Shown in pieces: positions 34,634-42,611 of a DNA stretch of 64,000 nt (within the stretch, counting starts at the first letter, position 1; every line of letters begins with the position of its first letter). Source of the stretch: Burkholderia paludis (lineage in GTDB: Bacteria; Pseudomonadota; Gammaproteobacteria; Burkholderiales; Burkholderiaceae); the NCBI RefSeq assembly GCF_000732615.1, contig NZ_JPGL01000011.1:62001-126000 (forward strand), in the 5' to 3' direction. Position numbers and translations under genes: made by a program. The notes under the pieces are model-generated. The model was not told the DNA's origin. It did not search any database and worked only from the letters and a program-made list of their open reading frames with translations.

Positions 34634-36013
34634 ATGATTCATGCCGACCCTGTCCACGCGCTCGCGAGCGCCGCTTCGTCGATCGCGGCCGCGGATGTCC
34701 CGCCGGACGCGATCGCGTTCCAGCGCCTGCGCCTTCTGGATCATCTGGCCTGCGTGGCCGCCGGCTACGATGCGGCCGGCGTGCCGCAGGCCATTACGTT
34801 CGCGCAGCGCTACAGCGGCTGCCGGGAGGCGAGCGTGCTCGGCTCCGACCTGCGGCTGGCCGCCGGCCAGGCCGCCTTCGTCAACGCGGTGCGTGCGCGC
34901 GCGCTGGATTATTGCGACGTCGTGTCGCCCGGCTGGCACCCGGGTTCGTCCGACCTGCCGGTGGCGTTCGCCATGGCGGAGCTGACCGGCGCCAGCGGGC
35001 GGGAGATGCTGGCGGCGCTGGCGGTGGGCCAGGATATCGGCCTGCGCATCAATCGCGCCGCTCAGGCCAACGGCTTCTTCTATCGCGGGTTCGACTCCAA
35101 CGTGCTCGGCCTGTTCTCGGGCGCGGTCATCGCGGCGCGGCTGCTGCGGCTGCCGGCCGAACGCTACGTCGACGCGCTGGGGCTCGCGTTCGATTTCGGC
35201 ATCGGCACGTTCCAGCATTACCAGGACAAGGTGCTGGCCGTGCGCTTCGGGCAGGGGTTCGTCGCGCGCCACGCGATCGAGGCGGTCATGCTGGCGCAGG
35301 CCGGCGTGACCGGGCCGCGCCGGATACTCGCCGGCGAAAACGGCTTCTTCAACCTCTATGCGCCGGGCGAGCCCGATCTGTCGCTGCTCGACGCGGAGCT
35401 GGGAACCCGCTTCCTCGGGCGCGGCGAAACCTGCTTCAAGGCCTACCCCCACTGCAGCATCCTGCTCGCGTTGACCGAGACGCTGCTGGCCGCGAGGGAC
35501 GCCGTGCTGCGGCTGCCGCTCGACGCCTGCACGATCCGCATCGAGGCTTCGCCCACGATGCGCATGGTGTGTGGCGCGCCTTACGCGCCGTCGGCCACGG
35601 CGCAGATCGACGCGCAGTTCAGCGCACGCTACGTCGCCGCCAACGCGCTGCTGCGCGGGCGGGCGACGCCCCGCGAATTCGATGCGGATGCCGCGCGCGA
35701 CGCGGCGGTCGTCGCGCTCGCGCAGCGCATCGAGCTGGTGGAGCGGCCGGATTTCGAGCGCTTCGACCAATGCCGCGTGATCGTCGCGGGGCCGCACGGC
35801 GCGCCCTTCACCGTCGACGCCGCGTACGGGAAGGGCTGGCCGGAGCATCCGCTGGAAGCCGCGGAGCTGCTCGACAAGTTCCGGACCTGCTGCACGCAAT
35901 CGGCATGCGCCGGGTTCCGGAAGGGGCAGCGGGAGATCGCGGCAGCGGTCGACGTGCTGGCGCATGCGCCGAGCGTCGATGCGCTCGTGCGCGCGATGGC
36001 CTGCGGCGAATGA
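34634..36013 (+). CDS. MmgE/PrpD family protein in an iron-chelate uptake operon
   Basis: I start at ATG 34634 with GAGAGGA upstream. The 459-residue protein matches MmgE/PrpD across its length: LLDHLACVAAGYDAAGVPQA, FVNAVRARALDYCDVVSPGW then HPGSSDLPVAFAMAELTGAS, and the second-domain FKAYPHCSILLALTETLLAA. The family includes 2-methylcitrate dehydratase, cis-aconitate decarboxylase and iminodisuccinate epimerase, all acting on polycarboxylates. Its place as the fourth gene of a ferric-chelate uptake operon suggests that it processes a carboxylate-type chelator or its breakdown product. That role is inference. A terminator overlaps its stop codon. Confidence 0.9.
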   Translation: MIHADPVHALASAASSIAAADVPPDAIAFQRLRLLDHLACVAAGYDAAGVPQAITFAQRYSGCREASVLGSDLRLAAGQAAFVNAVRARALDYCDVVSPGWHPGSSDLPVAFAMAELTGASGREMLAALAVGQDIGLRINRAAQANGFFYRGFDSNVLGLFSGAVIAARLLRLPAERYVDALGLAFDFGIGTFQHYQDKVLAVRFGQGFVARHAIEAVMLAQAGVTGPRRILAGENGFFNLYAPGEPDLSLLDAELGTRFLGRGETCFKAYPHCSILLALTETLLAARDAVLRLPLDACTIRIEASPTMRMVCGAPYAPSATAQIDAQFSARYVAANALLRGRATPREFDADAARDAAVVALAQRIELVERPDFERFDQCRVIVAGPHGAPFTVDAAYGKGWPEHPLEAAELLDKFRTCCTQSACAGFRKGQREIAAAVDVLAHAPSVDALVRAMACGE

Positions 36014-36028
36014 CGCGCCGCTTTTTTT
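36003..36028 (+). terminator. terminator overlapping the MmgE/PrpD stop codon
   Basis: GCGGCG (36003-36008) and CGCCGC (36016-36021) form a stem around the TGA stop, followed by seven T residues. It would end the receptor operon exactly at its last gene. A larger alternative hairpin (AATGACGCG / CGCGTCATT, 36009-36041) overlaps it and reaches into the next operator. Confidence 0.7.
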
Positions 36029-36040
36029 GTGCCGCGTCAT

Positions 36041-36057
36041 TGACCGATGGTCGGTCA
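36041..36057. promoter_or_regulatory. TetR-type operator C (TGACCG-ATGGT-CGGTCA)
   Basis: A perfect 6-base dyad that matches operators A, B and D, 60 bases upstream of the first MFS exporter gene and just past the terminator of the preceding operon. Its position gives that exporter its own controlled promoter. Confidence 0.75.
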
Positions 36058-36116
36058 GTGGCGCGGCGTGTGATGAACGAAGGTTGAACGCAGCACCTTT
36101 TCCGACCGGGACCGAC

Positions 36117-37619
36117 ATGTACCGATATCGTCTTCATGCCCTGGTGGCCGCGGCCTATCTGGGAACGTTTCTCGCCTCTCTCGACATCAGCATCGTGAAC
36201 GTCGCGCTGCCGACCCTGCAGTCGGCGTTGCATGCCGATCTGGCGGGGCTGCAATGGGTCGTCAACGTCTATGCGATCGCGCTGTCGGCCGTGATGCTGT
36301 CGGCGGGCCCGCTCGGCGATCGCTACGGACACAAGCGGGTATGGCTCGGCAGCGTGCTGCTGTTCGTGGCCGGATCGATCGCCTGCGCGGCGGCAAGCGG
36401 CCTCGACACGCTGCTGTGGGGGCGTGCGATCCAGGGTATCGCCGGCGCGCTGCTGATCCCGGGCGCGATGCCGATCCTCACGCACGCGTTTCCCGACCCG
36501 CGCCGGCGCGCCCGCGCCATCGGCGGATGGTCGGCGTTCAATGCGCTCGCGCTGATTGCGGGGCCGCTGCTCGGCGGGCTGCTGGTCGAGCATGTCGGCT
36601 GGGAGTGCGTGTTTCTCGTGAACGTCCCCCTCGGGATCGTCGCGGCCTTGCTGGGCGCGTGGGGGATCCCGGAGCGCAAGCACCCGGACCATGCGGCGTT
36701 CGATCCGGCGGGGCAGGCGCTCAGCATGGTGTGGCTGGGCATGCTCAGCTACGGCCTGATCGAGATCGGCGAACACGGCGCGTCGCCCGGCAAGGTGATG
36801 GTGCCGCTGAGCATCGCGCTGGCCGGCTTCGTCGCGTTCGTCTGGGTCGAAACGCGGGTGCGCCGCCCGCTGTTTCCGGTGCATCTGTTTCGCGATCGCG
36901 CGCTCGCGCTGGCGAACGTGGCGTCGTTCGCGCTCGGCTTCTCGGCGTACGGCAGCCTGTTCTTCCTGTCGCTCTATCTCCAGCAGGCGCGCGGCAGCAC
37001 GCCGGCGCTTGCCGGATGGCAGCTCATGCCGCAGTTCGTCGTGATGGCCGCGACGTCGCTGTCGTTCGGGCGGCTGGCCGCCCGCGTGTCGCTGAAGTGG
37101 CTGATGGCGGCGGGCTACGGGCTGGTCGGGATGGCGATGTGCGCGATGGCGTCCTTCACGCCCTGGACGCCCGCCGCCGCGATCGGGATGGTGCTGGCCG
37201 TCCTGGGCCTCGGGATGGGGCTCGCGGTGCCCGCGACCGGCATGACGGTCATGGGGCTGGCGCCCGCGGAGTCCTCGGGCATGGCGTCGGCCACGATGAA
37301 CGCGCTGCGGCAGACCGGCATGACGCTGGGGATCGCGTTGCTGGGCAGCGTGATGAGCGTGCGCGCGGTGCGCGAACTGACCGCGTCGGCGGCGGCGGCG
37401 GGCGCGCCCGATCCCGCGGGGCTCGCGCGGCGCGCGGTGCTGGACCACGTGTTGTCCGCGCCGCAGGCGGGGCTCGCCGGGCTCTACCGGTCGGCGATGG
37501 CCGGCGGCTTCGGGCTGGCCATGGCGTGCGCGGGCGCGGTGTGCGTGTCGATCGCGTGCGTGTTGCTGTACTTTCCCGTCGCACGGCGGGCAGCGGCGCG
37601 TGTGCCGGCGGGCCGGTAA
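36117..37619 (+). CDS. DHA2-type (EmrB/QacA) MFS exporter 1
   Basis: I start at ATG 36117. The 500-residue protein has 14 helices. Motif D1 of 14-helix drug exporters (LDISIVNVALPTLQSALHAD), motif A (GPLGDRYGHKRVWLGSVLLF) and motif C (ALALIAGPLLGGLLVEHVGW) are clear. DHA2 exporters use the proton gradient to expel drugs, siderophores or organic acids. Here the gene sits directly after an iron-chelate uptake operon and carries the cluster operator, so release or recycling of the chelator, or removal of its processed form, is plausible. No EmrA-like adaptor is encoded nearby. Confidence 0.93.
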   Translation: MYRYRLHALVAAAYLGTFLASLDISIVNVALPTLQSALHADLAGLQWVVNVYAIALSAVMLSAGPLGDRYGHKRVWLGSVLLFVAGSIACAAASGLDTLLWGRAIQGIAGALLIPGAMPILTHAFPDPRRRARAIGGWSAFNALALIAGPLLGGLLVEHVGWECVFLVNVPLGIVAALLGAWGIPERKHPDHAAFDPAGQALSMVWLGMLSYGLIEIGEHGASPGKVMVPLSIALAGFVAFVWVETRVRRPLFPVHLFRDRALALANVASFALGFSAYGSLFFLSLYLQQARGSTPALAGWQLMPQFVVMAATSLSFGRLAARVSLKWLMAAGYGLVGMAMCAMASFTPWTPAAAIGMVLAVLGLGMGLAVPATGMTVMGLAPAESSGMASATMNALRQTGMTLGIALLGSVMSVRAVRELTASAAAAGAPDPAGLARRAVLDHVLSAPQAGLAGLYRSAMAGGFGLAMACAGAVCVSIACVLLYFPVARRAAARVPAGR

Positions 37620-37693
37620 TGGCCGGTCGCGGGCGACGGGGCGGCTGCGGGGCCGCCCGCGCCCGGGGGCGCGTCAACGAACGGCGCGGGCGC

Positions 37694-38371
37694 TCAGGCG
37701 CGGCCGGCCGGCTGGCGCGCGCGGCGGCGCGGTGCGGGCGGCGGGCTGTCGTCCGTCACGCCGACCATGCGCAGGCAGACCGCGATGACGTCGCGGGCGA
37801 ATCCGGCGCGATCGGTCGTCCGGCCCACGATCGCTTCGTCGGTGGCGCCGTGCACGCCCGCATAGATCAGCAGCGCGGTGATGCGCGGCTGCGCGAGCGT
37901 CCATGTCTGCGCGTGCGTGCCGCCTTCGAGAATGGCCTGCAACTGGTCGAGGATCGCGTTCTTCTCGGCATTGTTGCGGTCGTGATGATGATGGTTGGTA
38001 TAGACGATGTCGTGCGTGCGATACGTGTCGACGTAGGCCTCGATGCTGGTGCGGATCCAGGTGCGCAGCTTGTCCAGCCAGTCGTCGTCGGCGCACGCGT
38101 CGACGGCAAGCTTCAGACGCGCGAGGAACTGCGCGGTGTAGCGCTGCCCCATGGCTTCCAGCAGCTCGTTCTTGGACGTGAAGTAATGGTAGAACGTGCC
38201 CTTGGCGACCTGGGCCAGCTCGACGATCTCGTTGATCGTCGTGGCCTCGACGCCTTGCTCCAGGAACAGCTTCTCCGCAGCCGCCATCAGTTCGTCCAGG
38301 CGGACCTCGGCTGGCTTGGTACGCGGCGTCTTGTGCGGTCCGTGCTGGCGCGGGGGGGTCTTGTTTCTCAT
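37694..38371 (-). CDS. TetR family repressor of the iron-chelate cluster
   Basis: The 225-residue regulator has a standard helix-turn-helix, TTINEIVELAQVAKGTFYHY followed by FTSKNEL (residues 44-70). The helical ligand domain contains a striking YTNHHHHDRNN stretch (His127-130) that could bind metal, and basic tails at both ends. It lies between the two MFS genes. Four near-identical operators stand before the binding-protein gene, the receptor operon and each exporter gene, but none before this gene itself. It should hold the whole cluster off until a ligand, possibly the chelator or a processed form, appears. Confidence 0.93.
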   Translation of the reverse strand: MRNKTPPRQHGPHKTPRTKPAEVRLDELMAAAEKLFLEQGVEATTINEIVELAQVAKGTFYHYFTSKNELLEAMGQRYTAQFLARLKLAVDACADDDWLDKLRTWIRTSIEAYVDTYRTHDIVYTNHHHHDRNNAEKNAILDQLQAILEGGTHAQTWTLAQPRITALLIYAGVHGATDEAIVGRTTDRAGFARDVIAVCLRMVGVTDDSPPPAPRRRARQPAGRA

Positions 38372-38538
38372 CTTGCAGTTCGGAAGCGTGCCTGAAAAAG
38401 GTAGCAGTCTAGGTCATGAGCCGGTTCGCGCCCATGGCGTCGCCGTCGCGCCGGTGACGCATTGTGCATGAAAACCCGCGCCGCCGGCCGCCCGCGCGCC
38501 GATGCGGCGCACCCGCCCGGCCTCGCCGGGCCGCTGCC

Positions 38539-39942
38539 TCAGGCGCGCTGCGCCTGCGCCGGCAGCGAGCGCAGCAGGACGCCGGCGAGCGCGGCCGCCG
38601 CGACATTGAACAGCATGCTGCACGCGAACGCGTTCCGAAGCGGGAGAAACGGCCCATGGCCCGACAGCGTCCCGAGCGCGACCTGCATGATCGTGCTCAC
38701 CGCGGTCACGCCGAACGCGGCGCCCACCTGCTGCAACGTGGCGAGCACGCCGGCCGCCATGCCCGCGAACGCGTCGCGCACGTTGGCCATCACGATGTTC
38801 AGGAGCGGCGTCATGACCATGCCTTGCGTGAGCCCCAGCGCGAACAGCGCGGGCACGAGCAGGCCCGGGCGCGTGCGGATCGGCGCATGCAGCACCACGA
38901 TCGTCAACAGGACGAAGCTCGCCGCATACAGCGCCGCGCCGAGAAAGACGAGCCGGGCGCCGTGGCGGCCGACCAGCTTCGGCATCAGCACGGAGGACAG
39001 CGAAAAGCCGATGCTGGTGGCGACGTAGGTCATGCCGGCCTGCAGCGGGCTCATGCGCAGGCCGGACTGCAGCAGAATCGAGAACACGAGCGTGAACGAG
39101 CCCGCGGTCGCATAGAGGCACATCACCAGCAGCGATCCCTTCAGGAACGGCCGGTCGCGCAGCAGCGCCATGTCCACCAGCGGCGCGCGGCCGCTGCGCG
39201 CGTAGCGGCGCTCGTGACGGGCGAAGCAGTACAGGACGAGCCCGCCCGCCAGCAGCAGCGCGCTGCTCCGGATCCCCCAGCCCCATGCCGAGATCATCAG
39301 CAGCGGGAGCAGCGACACGGAAATCCCGACGCTCGACAGTGCAATGCCGAGCCAGTCCAGCGATTGCGCCGGCCGGACCCGGGCGGCGTTCAGCGGGCCG
39401 GACAGGCACAGCGCCGCGACGCCGACCGGGACGTTGACGAAGAAGATGGTGCGCCATTGCAGGTCGAGGAAGTCGATCGAGATCAGCAGGCCGCCCAGTA
39501 CCTGGCCCGCGACGGCCGCGAGCCCGAGCGCCATGCCGAGGTAGCCGTAGGCCTTGCGCGCGTCCGCGCTGTCGAGATCCGCGCGGATGCTGGCGTAGAC
39601 CTGCGGAAACAGGAGCGCGGCGGACATGCCCTGCAGGAAGCGGGCGGCGATCAGCATGCCGGCGTCGACCGCCAGCCCGCAGGCGACCGACGCGAGCGTG
39701 AACAGCAGCATGCCGATCCGGTACGCGCCGCGGCGCCCCCACAGGTCGCCGAGCCGTCCGCCCGGGATCAGGAAAATGCCGAACGACAACTCGTAGGCCA
39801 CGATGATCAGCGTGAGCTGGAGGTAGCTCGCATGCAGCGTGCGTTCGATATTGACGATGGCGACGTTCACCACGAAGAGATCGAAGATCGTCATGAAGCC
39901 CGCGAGCAGCAGGGCGAGCAGATAGCGCCGCCGGTTCTTCAT
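38539..39942 (-). CDS. DHA2-type MFS exporter 2
   Basis: A 467-residue exporter with 14 helices (predicted from hydrophobicity). FDLFVVNVAIVNIERTLHAS is motif D1, GGRLGDLWGRRGAYRIGMLL motif A and AVAGQVLGGLLISIDFLDLQ motif C. It is distinct from exporter 1 in sequence, so it is a separate acquisition rather than a recent duplicate. It is transcribed towards the tetR gene from a promoter with a perfect TATAAT and operator D. The presence of two exporters in one regulon suggests two different exported compounds or a strong need for efflux. Confidence 0.93.
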   Translation of the reverse strand: MKNRRRYLLALLLAGFMTIFDLFVVNVAIVNIERTLHASYLQLTLIIVAYELSFGIFLIPGGRLGDLWGRRGAYRIGMLLFTLASVACGLAVDAGMLIAARFLQGMSAALLFPQVYASIRADLDSADARKAYGYLGMALGLAAVAGQVLGGLLISIDFLDLQWRTIFFVNVPVGVAALCLSGPLNAARVRPAQSLDWLGIALSSVGISVSLLPLLMISAWGWGIRSSALLLAGGLVLYCFARHERRYARSGRAPLVDMALLRDRPFLKGSLLVMCLYATAGSFTLVFSILLQSGLRMSPLQAGMTYVATSIGFSLSSVLMPKLVGRHGARLVFLGAALYAASFVLLTIVVLHAPIRTRPGLLVPALFALGLTQGMVMTPLLNIVMANVRDAFAGMAAGVLATLQQVGAAFGVTAVSTIMQVALGTLSGHGPFLPLRNAFACSMLFNVAAAALAGVLLRSLPAQAQRA

Positions 39943-40043
39943 GCGCGCCTCGACGGAGACGGGCGGCGGGTCGGGCGATACGGGCAGGCATTCATCGGGA
40001 GGTCGGCAGGCGTGAGCGGTGCGGGCGACGGGTGCGGATTGAA

Positions 40044-40074
40044 TTGACCGTCGGTCGGTCGATTGGATATTATA
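40044..40074 (-). promoter_or_regulatory. promoter of exporter 2 with TetR-type operator D
   Basis: On the minus strand a perfect -10 TATAAT lies at 40069-40074 and the operator TTGACCG-TCGGT-CGGTCGA begins 6 bases downstream (40044-40062), over the expected start of transcription. No good -35 is seen. The same operator-over-start geometry occurs at the receptor promoter. Confidence 0.75.
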
Positions 40075-40390
40075 GGGAATGCGCGCCGGAGTACAGCGCG
40101 TGCAAGCCGAGGCCGACGTAAGGCGCGAGCGTCAGGCGCTTGCGCTCGAACCGGTCGCCGAGCGGGGCGATGCAGAACAGGCCGATCGCATCGCCGATCT
40201 GCGTTGCGCTGGCGACGAAGCCGACCGCAAGCGTCAGCGCCTGCGCGCCGAAGGCGTGCGCGATCTCGGGCAGCAGCGGCCGGTTGTAGTCGTTGTCGGC
40301 GACGGCGCCGCCGGCGCATACGGCCATCCGGAAGACGAGCGTGGGATCGAGCCACGCGACGTGACGCGTGGCCGTCGAGGGGGGAGAGAG
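40070..40390 (-). pseudogene. truncated N-terminal fragment of a third MFS transporter
   Basis: On the minus strand the frame reads VFRMAVCAGGAVADNDYNRP then LLPEIAHAFGAQALTLAVGF, then ATQIGDAIGLFCIAPLGDRF then ERKRLTLAPY. This is helices 1-2 and motif A of a 12-helix YnfM/DHA1-like exporter (compare the usual VANxYYNQPLLxEIA). After about 95 residues the match stops at 40070-40090, exactly where the exporter 2 promoter begins. The rest of the gene is absent, so the promoter region appears to have replaced it. Confidence 0.7.
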
Positions 40391-40683
40391 GTCATGGGCG
40401 TGGGCCGCCGACGCGGCGACGAATGGCCGGCAACCGCCGCATTCTCGCGAGCAACGCGTTCCGGCGAAATGCCGGACGGCGCAAAGCGGCTTTGCGCCAT
40501 TGCAATGCCGATCCGGGCTACATTCCCTGATCGGCGATCGCGGGCCGCGACGGGAGACGTCCGTCGGCCGGCATCGGTCGACCCGCGGCGTGGCGCGCGG
40601 GCAGGCTTCGAACGGCGGACGGGGCATCGACCGTCCCGTGCAGGAATACACGACGTACCTTCCGGGGACAACGCGAGTTCAGG

Positions 40684-41457
40684 ATGAACCATTCAATTGA
40701 CGACAACGCCGAAGGCCGTACCGTGAACCCGGTGACGCGCCACTACGACGGCCTGCTGGCCGCCCACTATTCGTGGATGCAGGGGGCGACCCTGGCCGAC
40801 AAGGCGGCCGAGCAGGCGGCGCTGCTGGCGGCGCTGGGCCTGGGCGCGGAACCGGCGGGCATCGCCGTCGACCTGGGGTGCGGGCCGGGATATCAGTCGG
40901 TCGCGCTCCTGACGCTCGGCTACGAGCGCGTGATCGCCGTCGACACCAGCCGGGATCTGCTCGCGGAACTGGCCGCGGCCGCGCCGGGCGATCGCGTCGA
41001 ACCCGTCCTGTCCGATCTGCGCGACCTGCCCGCGCTGGTCGAGCGCGGCTCGGCCGGTGCGATCGTCTGCATGGGCGATACGCTGACGCATCTGGAGCGG
41101 CACGAGGATGTCCTGGCGCTGTACCGCGACGCCTACGATGCGCTGAAGCCGGGCGGGCGCCTGGTCCTGACGTTTCGCGACCTCTCGCGGGAGCTGGCGG
41201 GGCTGGAGCGTTTCATACCCGTTCGGGCCGACGACACGCGCATCATGACGTGCGTGCTCGACTACGAACCCGACGGCGTCGTGGTCACCGACCTGATCCA
41301 CGTCCGCGAAGACGCGGGCTGGGTGCTTCACAAGAGCAGCTACCGGAAGCTGCGCCTGTCGCCCGCGACTCAGGTCGCCGCGTTGCAGCGGATCGGCTTC
41401 GTCGTGGATCACGACAGGGCCGCCGGCCGCATGCACGCCATTTCGGCGCGGAAGTAG
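40684..41457 (+). CDS. SAM-dependent class I methyltransferase
   Basis: The 257-residue protein has the Rossmann-like SAM fold. Motif I is IAVDLGCGPGYQSVALLTLG (residues about 60-78), then VIAVDTSRDLLAEL for the acidic ribose ligand, VCMGDTLTHL for motif III and YDALKPGGRLVLTF for the post-motif strand. The substrate is not evident; the C-terminal lid is beta-rich. It is a single gene between the MFS relic and an RmlD-like gene. The ribosome-binding site is weak. Confidence 0.9.
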   Translation: MNHSIDDNAEGRTVNPVTRHYDGLLAAHYSWMQGATLADKAAEQAALLAALGLGAEPAGIAVDLGCGPGYQSVALLTLGYERVIAVDTSRDLLAELAAAAPGDRVEPVLSDLRDLPALVERGSAGAIVCMGDTLTHLERHEDVLALYRDAYDALKPGGRLVLTFRDLSRELAGLERFIPVRADDTRIMTCVLDYEPDGVVVTDLIHVREDAGWVLHKSSYRKLRLSPATQVAALQRIGFVVDHDRAAGRMHAISARK

Positions 41458-41546
41458 CCGGCCGCGGCGCGGCCCGCGACGGTGGGCCGCGCAGGAAAGA
41501 TGCGATAGGCTCCGGAGAGTCCCGTTCCCTTTCAAGGTTGGCTATC

Positions 41547-42491
41547 GTGTCGCACCCGAACATCCTGCTGATCGGCGCCTCCGGCCTGCTGGGCCGCGCG
41601 GTTGCCGCGTCCCTGGCCCGCGAGGCGTCGCTGACCCTCGTCGCGACCGTCCGGAACCCGCAAGGCGCGGGCGCACGGCGTCTTGCGTTGCCGCCGGACA
41701 ACCTCGCCGTACTCGACGTCCTCGACCAGCCGGCCCTCGAGCAGCTGTTCGCCACCCGCCGCCCGGCCGCCGTGATCGTCTGCGCGGCCGAACGCCGCCC
41801 GGACGTCTGCGAGCGCGACCCCGCCGGCGCCCGCGCGATCAACGTCGTCGCGCCCGCGCGCATCGCTGCGCTTGCCGCGCGCCACGGTGCGTGGACGCTC
41901 GGCATCTCCACCGACTACGTCTTCGACGGCAAGGCGGCGCCGTACCGGGAGGACGCCGCGCCGAATCCGCTGAACATCTACGGCCGCACCAAGCTGGAAG
42001 GCGAGGCGGCGCTGCTCGCCGCGTCGCCGCTGTCGTGCGTGCTGCGCCTGCCGTTGCTGTACGGCCCGGTCGTCGACTGGAGCGAATCGGCCGTCACGAG
42101 CCTCGTCCCGGCGATCGCCGCTTCCGCGCGCCCGGGCGCCGACCCGGTCGGCATGGACGCATGGGCGATCCGCTACCCGACCTACACGCCGGACGTCGCG
42201 CAGGTGATCCGCGACCTGACGCTGCGGCATCTCGCGGGGGCGTCCGTTACCGGCATCCGGCACTGGTCCGGCGAGGAGCCGATGACGAAATACGACATCG
42301 CGCGGCGGATCGCGGCCGCGCTCGGCATCGCGGCGTCGCTCACGCCGATCGACGCGCCGGCCGATGCGACGCCGCGTCCGTACGATTGCCATCTGGACGC
42401 ATCGCGCGTGCGGGCGGCCGGGATCGATTACGCGACGCCGTTCGATACCGCGCTGCGCATCGTGCTGCGCGACGCGCCGCAGGTGCGGTAG
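41547..42491 (+). CDS. RmlD-like NAD(P)-dependent sugar-nucleotide reductase
   Basis: I start at GTG 41547, with AAGG ten bases upstream; the TTG at 41538 is an alternative. The 314-residue extended SDR has the NAD(P) motif LLIGASGLLGRAVAASLARE (5-24) and the catalytic GISTDYVFDGKAAPYREDAA then NPLNIYGRTKLEGE, containing the SxDYVFDG and YxxxK residues of RmlD. RmlD makes dTDP-rhamnose; related MAT2B-like proteins bind methionine adenosyltransferase. No other dTDP-sugar genes are nearby, so a free-standing role is likely. Confidence 0.88.
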   Translation: MSHPNILLIGASGLLGRAVAASLAREASLTLVATVRNPQGAGARRLALPPDNLAVLDVLDQPALEQLFATRRPAAVIVCAAERRPDVCERDPAGARAINVVAPARIAALAARHGAWTLGISTDYVFDGKAAPYREDAAPNPLNIYGRTKLEGEAALLAASPLSCVLRLPLLYGPVVDWSESAVTSLVPAIAASARPGADPVGMDAWAIRYPTYTPDVAQVIRDLTLRHLAGASVTGIRHWSGEEPMTKYDIARRIAAALGIAASLTPIDAPADATPRPYDCHLDASRVRAAGIDYATPFDTALRIVLRDAPQVR

Positions 42492-42611
42492 GATCGGGCG
42501 CCCCGCGCGGCCCGTCCCGCACGAACCGCGTCCGTCCATGCCGGCCGCCGCGCCGCGGCGGCGGTTCGCGCGCGCCTTACCGCACTTCATCGCCCACCCA
42601 GGAGCCCAGCC

